Positions 18,526 to 26,554 of a DNA stretch of 64,000 nt are shown here, in pieces. The translations under genes were made by a program, and so were the position numbers. The DNA is from Streptomyces lucensis JCM 4490 (lineage in GTDB: Bacteria; Actinomycetota; Actinomycetes; Streptomycetales; Streptomycetaceae): positions 371,658 to 435,657 of the forward strand of contig NZ_BMUE01000005.1 in the NCBI RefSeq assembly GCF_014650035.1. Reading direction: 5' to 3'. Numbering within the stretch: position 1 is the first letter of the stretch; the number at the start of each line of letters is the position of its first letter. The notes beneath the pieces were generated by a model. It was given only the letters and a program-made list of their open reading frames with translations, had not been told where the DNA came from and did not search any database.

Positions 18526-18900
18526 TTATGCGGACTTGCGGCTGTCGCGAGGGTGAACCGCGATGTTCATCGCCCCCGAGCGCAGAACCGCCAGGCGCTC
18601 CTCGAGGACCTCTTCGAGTTCCTCACGGGTGCGCCGCTCCATCAGCATGTCCCAATGGGTACGCGCGGGCTTGGCCTTCTTCTCCTCAGGGCCGTCACCG
18701 TCGACCAGGAGTGCCTGGGCCCCGCAGACCTTGCACTCCCACTCCGGCGGGATCTCCGCCTCGACCGAGAAGGGCATCTCGAACCGGTGCCCCTTCTCGC
18801 ATGCGTACTCCACGGCCTGGCGCGGAGCCAGGTCGATACCGCGGTCCGTCTCGTAGCTGGTCACTACGAGGCGCGTACCGCGAAGAGCTCGCTCACTCAT
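18526..18900 (-). CDS. rbpA: RNA polymerase-binding protein RbpA
   Basis: RbpA (124 aa) binds RNA polymerase and the principal sigma factor, stabilises the open complex and contributes to rifampicin tolerance. The N-terminal tail is followed by the core domain with HRFEMPFSVEAEIPPEWECK and the pairs CEKGH and CKVCG, then a basic linker (EEKKAKPARTHWDMLMERR) and the sigma-interacting domain (REELEEVLEERLAVLR). Length and sequence match the S. coelicolor protein (SCO1421) closely. ATG start. A sigma-R promoter lies upstream, so induction by thiol-oxidising stress is expected. Confidence 0.96.
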   Translation of the reverse strand: MSERALRGTRLVVTSYETDRGIDLAPRQAVEYACEKGHRFEMPFSVEAEIPPEWECKVCGAQALLVDGDGPEEKKAKPARTHWDMLMERRTREELEEVLEERLAVLRSGAMNIAVHPRDSRKSA

Positions 18901-18961
18901 GAATCGTGCCTCCCGGGCTTGTCGCCCACAGGACAGGTGTCGCTGTCGTCGTCATCCGGTC

Positions 18962-18987
18962 AACGTCCGGTCGGCGGTAAAGATTCC
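18962..18987 (-). promoter_or_regulatory. Sigma-R promoter of rbpA
   Basis: On the minus strand GGAAT (complement of 18983-18987) is followed after exactly 18 nt by GTT (complement of 18962-18964). This is the sigma-R consensus GGAAT-N18-GTT. It sits about 60 bp upstream of the rbpA start. Sigma-R control of rbpA has been reported in S. coelicolor. Confidence 0.85.
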
Positions 18988-19047
18988 CGTTCCGGGTCAT
19001 GCGTCGCCGTCGTAGCCGCCCCTTGTTCTACCCACAGGCGCCCGGTT

Positions 19048-19072
19048 TGTCACATCTGCTAGCAGATGTCAC
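19048..19072. repeat. 18-bp palindrome between UMF1 transporter gene and rbpA
   Basis: ACATCTGCTAGCAGATGT (19052-19069) is a perfect palindrome, and TGTCAC occurs on both sides (19048-19053 and 19067-19072). It lies about 85 bp upstream of the rbpA sigma-R promoter and 95 bp below the stop of the transporter gene. It may be an operator or the transporter terminator (7-bp stem, CTAG loop). Confidence 0.5.
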
Positions 19073-19166
19073 CTAGCGTTTCGGCTTCTTTGACGCGCAG
19101 TAACGGTCCGCCTGGCAGGCCAAACGCGTACACTACCGCCCTTTCGTGTTGAACGCTAAATCGGAG

Positions 19167-20513
19167 CTAGATCCTCTCCGGTACCGGGTTACCCGCCTCG
19201 CCGATCGCACGCCGAACCGGGACCCGCGCGAGCAGGGCGAAACCGATCACGAAGAACACCACCAGCGAGACGATCGCGGAGCGGTAGCTTCCCGTCAGCT
19301 GGTAGGTCAGGCCGAACAGCAGCGGCCCGAGCCAGCTCATCCCCCGGTCGCTCATCTCGTACGCCGAGAAGTACTCGGCCTCCTTGCCCGGCGGCACCAG
19401 ATGGGAGAACAGCGACCGGGACAGCGCCTGGCTGCCGCCCAGCACCAGCCCGATACCGCCGGCGAGCACGAAGAACCAGACGGGGGCACCGGCCGGCAGG
19501 AAGTACCCGGCCGCGAGCGTGAGGGTCCAGGCCACCAATGAGCCGAGGATCGTGCGCCGGGCGCCGTACGTGCGGGCCAGCCGCCCCATCGCGAGCGCCC
19601 CGGCCACGGCCAGCACCTGCACCAGCAGCACGGCGCCGATGAGCGTCGACTGCCCGAGTCCCAGTTCCTCGGAGCCGTAGACCGACGCCTGCGAGATCAC
19701 CGTCTGGATGCCGTCGTTGTAGACGAGGTACGCGAGCAGGAAGGCGAGCGTGAGCGGATGCCGGCGCATGTCCCGGACCGTCGCCGCGAACTGCCGCGGT
19801 CCCGGCGCCGTGGCCCGCTCGACGCGCGCGTGCCGGTCGCGCAGCATGCGCAGCGGTACGAGCGTGAAGGCACCCCACCACAGTCCCGCCGAGGCCAGGC
19901 AGACGCGGACCGCGGCCGTCTCGGACAGGCCGAAGGAGTCGTGCGCGGAGTACAGGACCAGGTTCGCGACGAGGACCAGGGAACCCGCCGCGTAGCCGAA
20001 GGCCCAGCCCCTCGAGGAGACCGCGTCGCGCTGCTCGGGCGGCGCTATCTGCGGCAGGTAGGAGTTGTAGAGCATCATCGCGACGGACTGCGCCGCGTTG
20101 GCCACGACGAGCAGGATCCCGCCGAGCAGGTACCGGTCGCCGTCGAGGAAGAACATGCCGGCGGTGGCGGCCGCCCCGGTGTAGGCCGCCGCGGCGAGCA
20201 GCGGCTTCTTGCGCCCCGTGCGGTCCGCCCTGCCGCCCACCAGGGGCATGGCGACCACGGCCACGATCACCGACAGCGACACCGCGTAGGCGAAGAAGGA
20301 ACCGGCCCGGACCGGCACGCCCAGCGGATGCACATAGCCCCCGGCGTCCGCCGCGTGCTCGGCGACCGAGGTGAGGTAGGGCCCCAGGAACACCGTGAGG
20401 ACGCTCGTCGAGTAGACCGAGCACGCCCAGTCGTAGAAATACCAGCCGCGCTGTTCCCGCCTGAGACCGGCGGGGTCGTCCGCCGTCTCGGTGCGCAGGG
20501 TGCCGATGCCCAC
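19167..20513 (-). CDS. UMF1/Atg22-like MFS transporter
   Basis: A 448-residue major facilitator with about 12 membrane helices. The start has the UMF1/Atg22-like signature (REQRGWYFYDWACSVYST). MFS loop motifs include GGRADRTGRKKPLL and MGRLARTYGARRTIL. Members of this family are putative effluxers or vacuolar amino acid exporters; the substrate here is unknown. GTG 20513 is chosen for the GAGGG tract upstream and because the longer frame is the shadow of the next gene. It is the third gene of the yczE-glpQ-like operon, 59 bp after the phosphodiesterase. Confidence 0.85.
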   Translation of the reverse strand: MGIGTLRTETADDPAGLRREQRGWYFYDWACSVYSTSVLTVFLGPYLTSVAEHAADAGGYVHPLGVPVRAGSFFAYAVSLSVIVAVVAMPLVGGRADRTGRKKPLLAAAAYTGAAATAGMFFLDGDRYLLGGILLVVANAAQSVAMMLYNSYLPQIAPPEQRDAVSSRGWAFGYAAGSLVLVANLVLYSAHDSFGLSETAAVRVCLASAGLWWGAFTLVPLRMLRDRHARVERATAPGPRQFAATVRDMRRHPLTLAFLLAYLVYNDGIQTVISQASVYGSEELGLGQSTLIGAVLLVQVLAVAGALAMGRLARTYGARRTILGSLVAWTLTLAAGYFLPAGAPVWFFVLAGGIGLVLGGSQALSRSLFSHLVPPGKEAEYFSAYEMSDRGMSWLGPLLFGLTYQLTGSYRSAIVSLVVFFVIGFALLARVPVRRAIGEAGNPVPERI

Positions 20514-20572
20514 CCGTGCCCTCGCTTCCCCGCCGAAGTGCCGTGCGAAGGCGGGCCGCCGGCGCCGGGCGG

Positions 20573-21349
20573 TCAGACCCAGACGCCGCGCTCCTCCATG
20601 ACCTTGCGCAACGTGTCGATGTGATCGGTCATGATGCCATCGACGCCGAGGTCGAGGAGCCGGTGCATCCGCTCCGGCTCGTTGACCGTCCACACGTGCA
20701 CCTGGAGCCCACGCGCATGGGCGGCGCGCACGAAACGGGGGTCGACCACGGGGACACCGGACTGGGCCTCGGGCACCTGCGCGGCGACGGCGGACCGGCG
20801 CACCGCGGCCGGCACCCCCCACGATCGCAGCCGCAGGCTGAGCACCCCGCGCGTGCCGAACGACGTGGCGAGGCGCGGCCCCGCCAGCCGCTGGGCCCGC
20901 AGCACCCGCGCCTCGGAGAAGGAACCCGCGCAGACCCGGTCCCACGCGCCCGTGCGCTCGACCAGCTCCAGCAGGGGACGCAGCGCGGACTCCGCCTTGA
21001 TGTCGACGTTCCAGCGGACCTCGGGGAACGTCTCCAGCAGCTCCTCGAACAGCGGCACCGGCTCGCGGCCTGCCACGCGCGCGTGCCGTACGTCCGCCCA
21101 CTCCAGGTCCGCGATCCGCCCCGCCCCGTCGGTGACCCGGTCCAGGGTCGCGTCGTGGAAGGCGACGAGCCGCCCGTCCGCCGTGGCGTGCACGTCGGTC
21201 TCCATGTAGCGGTAGCCCAGCTCCACCGCACGCCGGAACTGCGCCACGGTGTTCTCCAGCCCGTCGGCCGCGCCGCCGCGGTGGGCGAAGGCGATCGGCC
21301 CCGGGTGGTCGAGGTACGGGTGGCGCAGGCGCGGTGTCGTGAGGGTCAC
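20573..21349 (-). CDS. Glycerophosphodiester phosphodiesterase
   Basis: A 258-residue GDPD that hydrolyses glycerophosphodiesters to glycerol-3-phosphate and an alcohol. Catalytic residues are in AFAHRGGAADGLENT (His-Arg and Glu), METDVHATADGRLVAFHD (Glu, Asp and His), and a Lys in WNVDIKAES. The C-terminus is WTVNEPERMHRLLDLGVDGIMTD. No signal peptide is seen, so it should act in the cytoplasm. The GTG start overlaps the yczE stop as GTGA, showing translational coupling to the membrane protein. Confidence 0.92.
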   Translation of the reverse strand: MTLTTPRLRHPYLDHPGPIAFAHRGGAADGLENTVAQFRRAVELGYRYMETDVHATADGRLVAFHDATLDRVTDGAGRIADLEWADVRHARVAGREPVPLFEELLETFPEVRWNVDIKAESALRPLLELVERTGAWDRVCAGSFSEARVLRAQRLAGPRLATSFGTRGVLSLRLRSWGVPAAVRRSAVAAQVPEAQSGVPVVDPRFVRAAHARGLQVHVWTVNEPERMHRLLDLGVDGIMTDHIDTLRKVMEERGVWV

Positions 21350-21999
21350 CCCGGCAGTATCGCCCCCTGAGGTGTCGCGGTGGCAACGACCGTGCTGCCC
21401 GCGGGTGCCGGCGCGAAGGCGAACATCCGCAGGAACAGCTGGGCCAGCGGCCCGATGGAGACGGCGTACAGCACCGTGCCCACTCCGATGGTGCCGCCCA
21501 GCACGAATCCGGTGACCACCACCGCCACCTCGACCGCCGTCCGCATCAGCCGGATCGAGCGGCCGGTGCGCCGGTGCAGGCCCGTCATCAGCCCGTCGCG
21601 CGGGCCCGGGCCGAAGCTCGCCGCGATGTACAGGCCGGTGGCCACGCCGTTCAGCACGATCCCGGCGAGCAGCAGCGGGACCCGTACGGCGAGGGAGTGC
21701 GCGTCCGGGACGAGCGCGAGCGTGCCGTCCATGGCCAGGCCGACGACGAAGACGTTGGACACCGTGCCGAGCCCCGGGCGCTGGCGCAGCGGGATCCACA
21801 GGAGCAGCACCGCCGCTCCCACGACGATCGACACCACGCCGATGGTCAGTCCGGTCAGTGCCGCGAGCCCCTGGTTCAGCACGTTCCAGGGCTCGAGGCC
21901 CAGGCCCGCCTCCACGAGCAGCGCGGAACTCGCGCCGTACAGCACGAGTCCGGCGTACAGCTGGATCAGTCGTCGTCCCAGACGGACCCGAGTGGACAC
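21346..21999 (-). CDS. yczE: YczE/YitT-like membrane protein
   Basis: A 217-residue membrane protein of the YczE family with five to six hydrophobic segments (LIQLYAGLVLYGASSALLVEA, LGTVSNVFVVGLAMDG, VEVAVVVTGFVLGGTIG). Conserved LEPWNVLNQGLA and SFGPGPRDGLMTGL loops are visible. The function of YczE is not established. GTG 21999 has an AGGGGGG SD 7 nt upstream. It is divergent from a MocR-family regulator, the arrangement known for the yczR-yczE pairs of Bacillus and Brevibacillus, and it starts an operon with the phosphodiesterase and the UMF1 transporter. Confidence 0.85.
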   Translation of the reverse strand: MSTRVRLGRRLIQLYAGLVLYGASSALLVEAGLGLEPWNVLNQGLAALTGLTIGVVSIVVGAAVLLLWIPLRQRPGLGTVSNVFVVGLAMDGTLALVPDAHSLAVRVPLLLAGIVLNGVATGLYIAASFGPGPRDGLMTGLHRRTGRSIRLMRTAVEVAVVVTGFVLGGTIGVGTVLYAVSIGPLAQLFLRMFAFAPAPAGSTVVATATPQGAILPG

Positions 22000-22101
22000 G
22001 AGATACCCCCCTGACTGGTGGCGGTGGCCTGACGCATGTCACTCTGTGGCTCGGGATGCATCGTCATCCATGGCCAATCCGGGGAAGGTGGACTGATCTT
22101 C
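22000..22101. promoter_or_regulatory. Divergent yczE/yczR control region
   Basis: Only 102 bp separate the two divergent start codons, so promoters and the regulator's operator must lie here. An inverted repeat GGATG/CATCC (22054-22069) is visible around the middle. MocR proteins usually bind direct repeats; I cannot define them with confidence. Confidence 0.4.
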
Positions 22102-23607
22102 ATGGCGCATTGGACCTCTGCGATGGGGGCCGCGCAACTCGCGCGGCTCCTCGGTTCCCAGCAGGAACGGCCCGCCGGCCCCGGCACCCGCCGCCCGCCC
22201 GCCTACCGCGCCCTCGCCGACGGCATCCGGCTCCTGGTCCTCGAGGGCCGCGTCCCGGTGGCCGCCCGCCTCCCCGCCGAACGCGAACTGGCCCTCGCCC
22301 TCTCCGTCAGCCGCACCACGGTCGCCGCCGCCTACGAGGCGCTGCGGACCGAGGGCTTCCTGGAGTCCCGGCGCGGAGCCGGCAGCTGGACCGCCGTACC
22401 GGCGGGCAATCCGCTGCCGGCCCGGGGCCTGGAGCCGCTGCCCCCGGAGGCCCTCGGCTCGGTGATCGACCTCGGCTGCGCCTCGCTCCCGGCCCCCGAA
22501 CCGTGGCTCACCCGTGCCGTACAGGGCGCCCTGGAGGAACTGCCGCCCTACGCCCACACACACGGCGACTACCCGGCCGGGCTGCCCGCCCTGCGCTCGA
22601 TGATCGCCGAGCGCTACACCGCGCGTGGCATCCCCACCATGCCCGAGCAGATCATGGTGACGACCGGCGCGATGGGCGCGATCGACGCGATCTGCCACCT
22701 CTTCGCGGGCCGCGGGGAACGCATCGCCGTCGAGTCGCCGTCCTACGCCAACATCCTCCAGCTGATGCGGGAGGCGGGCGCGCGTCTCGTGCCCGTGGCC
22801 ATGGCCGACGGGCTGGCCGGGTGGGACATGGACCGCTGGCGCCAGGTTCTGCGCGAGGCCGCGCCGCGCCTCGCCTACGTCGTCGCCGACTTCCACAACC
22901 CGACCGGTGCGCTCGCCGACGACGACCAGCGGCGCCGGCTGGTGGACGCGGCCCGCTCGGCCGGCTCGGTCCTCATCGCCGACGAGACGATGAGCGAGCT
23001 GTGGCTGGAGGAGGGCTTCGAAGGCGCCATGCCGCGTCCGGTGTGCGGCTTCGACCCGGCCGGTTCCACGGTGATCACGGTCGGCTCCGCCAGCAAGGCG
23101 TTCTGGGCGGGCATGCGGATCGGCTGGGTCCGCGCGGCCCCGGACGTCATCCGCAGCCTGGTCGCGGCGCGCGCCTACGCCGACCTGGGCACCCCGGTGC
23201 TGGAACAGCTCGCCGTGAACTGGCTCTTCAGCACCGGCGGCTGGGAGCAGGCGGTCGAGCTGCGCCGCGAACAGGCCCGGGAGAACCGGGACGCCCTGGT
23301 GGCCGCGGTCCGCCGGGAACTGCCCGACTGGGAGTTCCACGTCCCACAGGGCGGCCTGACCCTGTGGGTCCGCGCCGGCGGCCTGTCCGGCTCCCGCCTC
23401 GCGGAAGCGGGCGAGCGGGTCGGTGTCCGCGTGCCCTCAGGTCCTCGTTTCGGGGTCGATGGTGCCTTCGAGGGTTATGTGCGCCTTCCGTTCACGGTCG
23501 GGGGAGCGGTGGCGGAGGAGGCGGCGACCCGGCTGGCCGCCGCGGCCCACCTGGTGAGGACGGGCGCCACCGGTGCCACGGAGGCCCCCCGCACGTTCGT
23601 GGCGTGA
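22102..23607 (+). CDS. yczR: MocR-family PLP-dependent regulator (YczR-like)
   Basis: A 501-residue fusion of a GntR-type winged helix (about 30-105: YRALADGIRLLVLEGRVPV, PAERELALALSVSRTTVAAAYEAL) and a fold-type I aminotransferase domain (about 125-490). PLP-binding residues are visible: DFHNPTG, the Asp in LIADETMSEL, and the Schiff-base Lys in VGSASKAFWAGMRIGW. Such regulators sense PLP or amino-vitamin ligands through the catalytically inert domain. ATG 22102 is chosen because it follows directly on the divergent spacer; an in-frame ATG at 22036 is also possible. It probably controls the divergent yczE operon. Confidence 0.88.
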   Translation: MAHWTSAMGAAQLARLLGSQQERPAGPGTRRPPAYRALADGIRLLVLEGRVPVAARLPAERELALALSVSRTTVAAAYEALRTEGFLESRRGAGSWTAVPAGNPLPARGLEPLPPEALGSVIDLGCASLPAPEPWLTRAVQGALEELPPYAHTHGDYPAGLPALRSMIAERYTARGIPTMPEQIMVTTGAMGAIDAICHLFAGRGERIAVESPSYANILQLMREAGARLVPVAMADGLAGWDMDRWRQVLREAAPRLAYVVADFHNPTGALADDDQRRRLVDAARSAGSVLIADETMSELWLEEGFEGAMPRPVCGFDPAGSTVITVGSASKAFWAGMRIGWVRAAPDVIRSLVAARAYADLGTPVLEQLAVNWLFSTGGWEQAVELRREQARENRDALVAAVRRELPDWEFHVPQGGLTLWVRAGGLSGSRLAEAGERVGVRVPSGPRFGVDGAFEGYVRLPFTVGGAVAEEAATRLAAAAHLVRTGATGATEAPRTFVA

Positions 23608-23624
23608 CGTAGCTGCTGGCAGTC

Positions 23625-23642
23625 GTGCCGCTGGGGCGGCAC
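23625..23642. terminator. Hairpin between convergent genes
   Basis: GTGCCGC (23625-23631) and GCGGCAC (23636-23642) form a 7-bp stem with a TGGG loop between the convergent yczR-like and sffA genes. Confidence 0.55.
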
Positions 23643-23699
23643 GGGTGGGCGCAGCGGCGGGGCGAGAGACAACACCGCCCCACCGCAGCAGGGCCCGGC

Positions 23700-25319
23700 T
23701 CAGCCCTCGGCCGCCAGCGCCTCCGCGGCCGCGACCGGCTTCGTCGGATCCGCCACCGCCACCGCCTCCGCGGCGACCGGCCCCGCGTCCGCCGGCGTAC
23801 TCCGCGGCGGCAGCAACTCCAGCACGGCCTGCCGATCCGCGTCGCTCGTCGCGTCGTCGTACGGATCCGGCGTACGCGGCACCTGCAGCCGGTGCACCGG
23901 ACCGTAGCCCAGCCGGGCGTACCCCCGCCCCGGCGGCAGGTGCGTCAGCGCCGCCGTCGGCGGCCGCGTCCCGAGCACCGCCTCCACCTGCCGCGACGGT
24001 GCCGACCCGAGTACCACCCGCGCGCGCGTGTGCTGCCGCACCACGTCGCTCAGCGCCTCCGCGTTGTCGAACTGCTCGGCCACGACCACGGTCACGTTCG
24101 CCGCGCGGCCGTGCCGCAGCGGTACCTGGAGCAGCGCCTGCGGATCCCTGCGGCCCTCCGCGGCCGCGAGGTGCGCGAAGACGCCCGGGCGGTCCAGGAG
24201 GATCCACAGCGGACGCCGGGTGTCCGGCGGCGGCGGGTCGCCGGCCTGGCGGGCCAGGTCGGTCGCGACGAGCCGCCGCTCGGTCTCCTGCGCGGCCCAT
24301 TCCAGGCTGGCCAGCGCCCCGGCGAGGGCGCACTCCACGGCCAGCACGCCGTCCCGGCCGGTCAGGCTCGCGTACTCGCCGGTGCCGCCGCCGTCGACGA
24401 TCAGGACGTCGCCGTGCTCCAGGGCCTGGAGGGCGACGGAGCGCAGCAGCGTCGAGGTGCCGCTGCCGGGCTGTCCCATGGCCAGCAGGTGCGGCTCGGT
24501 GGAGCGGATGCCGGTGCGCCACACGACCGGCGGGACGTCGACCTGTTCCTCTCCGTACGCGAGCGGGAGCGTGCGCCGGACCTCGCTGGGGTCGGTGAAG
24601 CCGAGGACGGTCTCGCCGGGCGTGGTGACGAAGCGCTGGGCGGCGATGTCGGCGGGCAGCGGGGCGAGCACGGTGACGGTGAGCTGGTTGCCCTCCTCGT
24701 CCCACGCGAAGTGGTACTCGCGGCCCCGCCCGGCCTTCGCGGCCAGCAGTCGCTCGACGCGTGCGCGGGCCTCGGGCTCGCCGTCCGGGAAGTAGGCGGG
24801 ATAGCGGATCACGAGATGGCCGACGCGCCCCGTGTCGTCGAACTCGTGTGCGGTGAACGCCTTGTCCCACTCCCCGCCGTGGGCGTACAGCGGCGCCGGG
24901 TCCTCGGGGCCGGCGAAGTACGGCACCAGGGCCTCGTACAGCGCCCGCAGCCGTTCGGCCTGGGACTCGTCGGGCCCCTCGTCGGCCGGCGGAGTGCGAT
25001 CGCGGCCCTGCCAGGCCGCCGCCGCCATCACGGTGATGACGGCGAGCAGCGGACCGTAGGGGACGAGCACCACCAGGAGGAACACCGAGGCCACCAGGAA
25101 CAGCAGTGGCCCGCGCCTGTCCTTCGGCGTCTGCGCCCACTTGCGCCGCCCGGCCGAGGCCAGCAGGCCCAGGCCGCGCGAGACGGTGATCAGCGGGTGG
25201 AGGACGTCGGTGGCGCTGTCCGCCGCCGTCCGGGCCAGCTCCCGGCTCCGGGCGATCTGCGCCCGGGCGATCTGTGCGCTGTCCTTGCTCAGAATGCGGG
25301 GAAGAGGGCGCCGGGCCAC
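23700..25319 (-). CDS. sffA: SffA, SpoIIIE/FtsK-like sporulation protein
   Basis: A 539-residue membrane-anchored ATPase-like protein. A basic N-terminus (RRPLPRILSK) is followed by one or two membrane helices (about 72-104), a beta-rich middle domain, and an FtsK/SpoIIIE-like domain from about 265. Its P-loop is GQPGSGTST (282-290), with Thr where the canonical Lys should be. A Walker-B-like VLIVDGGG is at 305-312. In S. coelicolor SffA (SCO1416) is carried to sporulation septa by SmeA and helps spore chromosome segregation. The GTG has AGGAG 7 nt upstream; smeA ends 40 bp upstream, so the two form an operon. Confidence 0.88.
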   Translation of the reverse strand: MARRPLPRILSKDSAQIARAQIARSRELARTAADSATDVLHPLITVSRGLGLLASAGRRKWAQTPKDRRGPLLFLVASVFLLVVLVPYGPLLAVITVMAAAAWQGRDRTPPADEGPDESQAERLRALYEALVPYFAGPEDPAPLYAHGGEWDKAFTAHEFDDTGRVGHLVIRYPAYFPDGEPEARARVERLLAAKAGRGREYHFAWDEEGNQLTVTVLAPLPADIAAQRFVTTPGETVLGFTDPSEVRRTLPLAYGEEQVDVPPVVWRTGIRSTEPHLLAMGQPGSGTSTLLRSVALQALEHGDVLIVDGGGTGEYASLTGRDGVLAVECALAGALASLEWAAQETERRLVATDLARQAGDPPPPDTRRPLWILLDRPGVFAHLAAAEGRRDPQALLQVPLRHGRAANVTVVVAEQFDNAEALSDVVRQHTRARVVLGSAPSRQVEAVLGTRPPTAALTHLPPGRGYARLGYGPVHRLQVPRTPDPYDDATSDADRQAVLELLPPRSTPADAGPVAAEAVAVADPTKPVAAAEALAAEG

Positions 25320-25359
25320 TGCTGTCTCCTGATGGTGCGATCGGTCGGGACTTGCGGCG

Positions 25360-25554
25360 TCAGAACTTGATGCCGCCGAGGAGGCTCGCCAGGCTCTCGC
25401 CGCCGGCCTTGATGCTCGGTGCGATGGCCGTGCTGGAGAGGTAGAAACCGAACAGGGCCGAGACGCACGCGTGCGAGCCCTTGAGGCCGTCCTTGCGGAA
25501 GAAGAGGAACACGATGACGCCGAGCAGGACGACGCCGGACATGGAGAGGATCAT
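25360..25554 (-). CDS. smeA: SmeA, small sporulation membrane protein
   Basis: A 64-residue membrane protein: a first helix (SGVVLLGVIVFLFF), a basic loop (RKDGLKG), a second hydrophobic segment (ACVSALFGFYLSSTAIA) and the end SLLGGIKF. In S. coelicolor the 63-residue SmeA localises to sporulation septa and recruits SffA. ATG 25554 is fixed by AGGAGG 6 nt upstream; an 18-codon upstream extension is excluded by this. It precedes sffA by 40 bp. Expression is expected to be developmental. Confidence 0.9.
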   Translation of the reverse strand: MILSMSGVVLLGVIVFLFFRKDGLKGSHACVSALFGFYLSSTAIAPSIKAGGESLASLLGGIKF

Positions 25555-25861
25555 TGGGGGCCTCCTGGTGTCGAGGGGGACAGTCACCCTGAGTTCTTCC
25601 AGGATCACAGCATGTATCTATACGATTAAAGGTGCAACCGGGTGAAATCCGGATGATTTCCCCCGCCTGGCGGAGCCCTCACGAACCCCTTTGACCAGGC
25701 CTGTTGCCTTCGGTGGCGTCCGCTGGTGATCTTTACCTCGGGCACATCGGGTCATGTGCGGCGGAAGCCAGTACGCTGGCGATTCACTCGTACGGCTGCG
25801 CTCCGCTCGCTGCCGTACGCTCCCTGCACCACCGAAGTTCCGAGGAGAGGCGGTCCCGCCG
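25555..25861. promoter_or_regulatory. Divergent region between smeA and the ankyrin gene
   Basis: These 307 bp have no gene. On the smeA side, GAAATC (25644-25649) and GATTTC (25655-25660) flank a 5-nt centre, and an AT-rich stretch near 25613-25630 could hold a -10 region. A GACAC box (WhiA-like core) is on the minus strand at 25568-25572, very near the smeA ribosome-binding site. On the other side CGTACGGC (25789-25796) pairs with GCCGTACG (25812-25819) in the ankyrin gene leader. Confidence 0.45.
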
Positions 25862-26254
25862 ATGAGTGAAGTTCCCGACCCCGAGGTCGTGGAGCTGGCG
25901 ACCAAGATCTTCGATCTGGCCCGGCAGGGGCGGACCGAGGCGCTCGTGGCGTACGTCGACGCGGGTGTTCCGGCAGACCTCACCAACGACCGGGGCGACT
26001 CCCTCGTGATGCTCGCCGCCTACCACGGCCACGCCGGCACGGTGAAGGCCCTGCTCGCCCGTGGCGCGGAGGCGGACCGCGTCAACGACCGGGGCCAGAC
26101 CCCGCTCGCGGGGGCCGTCTTCAAGGGCGGGACGGATGTGATCAAGGTCCTCCTGGAGGGCGGAGCCGACCCCTCGGCCGGAACGCCGTCGGCCGTCGAC
26201 ACGGCACGGATGTTCGACAAGAAGGACCTTCTGGAACTGTTCGGCGTCAACTGA
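25862..26254 (+). CDS. Ankyrin-repeat protein
   Basis: A 130-residue protein built of about three ankyrin repeats (TNDRGDSLVMLAAYHGHAG, VNDRGQTPLAGAVFKGG, DVIKVLLEGGADPS), with an N-terminal helix (VVELATKIFDLARQGRTEA) and a C-terminal cap (ARMFDKKDLLELFGVN). This is a protein-interaction scaffold; the partner is unknown. It stands alone on its strand, divergent from smeA. ATG 25862 follows GAGGAGAGG, which is rather far at 12 nt. Confidence 0.9.
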   Translation: MSEVPDPEVVELATKIFDLARQGRTEALVAYVDAGVPADLTNDRGDSLVMLAAYHGHAGTVKALLARGAEADRVNDRGQTPLAGAVFKGGTDVIKVLLEGGADPSAGTPSAVDTARMFDKKDLLELFGVN

Positions 26255-26399
26255 CCCGAACGACCTGACCAGGGACGACACGGAAAACGGGGGAGGCGGT
26301 AAAGGGCCGCCGGAAATACGGTCGCGGCAGCTCACAGCGCGGGTCATCATGACGTCGTGATTCACGGACGCGATGGCTGGGCAGGTGTTGCCGCACCGC

Positions 26400-26420
26400 G
26401 CGGACCGTGATGCGGTCCGC
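26400..26420 (+). terminator. Hairpin in the gap before the HEAT-like gene
   Basis: GCGGACCG (26400-26407) pairs with CGGTCCGC (26413-26420) around a 5-nt loop. It may end the ankyrin transcript or sit in the leader of the downstream unit, since a small frame starts at 26449. Confidence 0.5.
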
Positions 26421-26448
26421 ATGGGCCACCGACGAGAGGCAGAGAGAG

Positions 26449-26508
26449 ATGGTCTACAGCAAGCAAGAGACGGCGGGCGCTCCGACGTTGTGTCACGTGG
26501 CCAGGTAG
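26449..26508 (+). CDS. Candidate 19-codon leader peptide
   Basis: An ATG frame with a GAGAGG tract 9 nt upstream encodes MVYSKQETAGAPTLCHVAR and stops with TAG at 26506-26508. It ends 46 bp before the HEAT-like gene and follows a hairpin. The purine-rich SD and the location in an otherwise empty leader suggest a translated regulatory peptide. It is too short to judge coding bias, and conservation would decide. Confidence 0.35.
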   Translation: MVYSKQETAGAPTLCHVAR

Positions 26509-26554
26509 TGCGTGTTCCCCGGTTGCGTCGACGCTTGATGTGAGGCTGTTTCCC

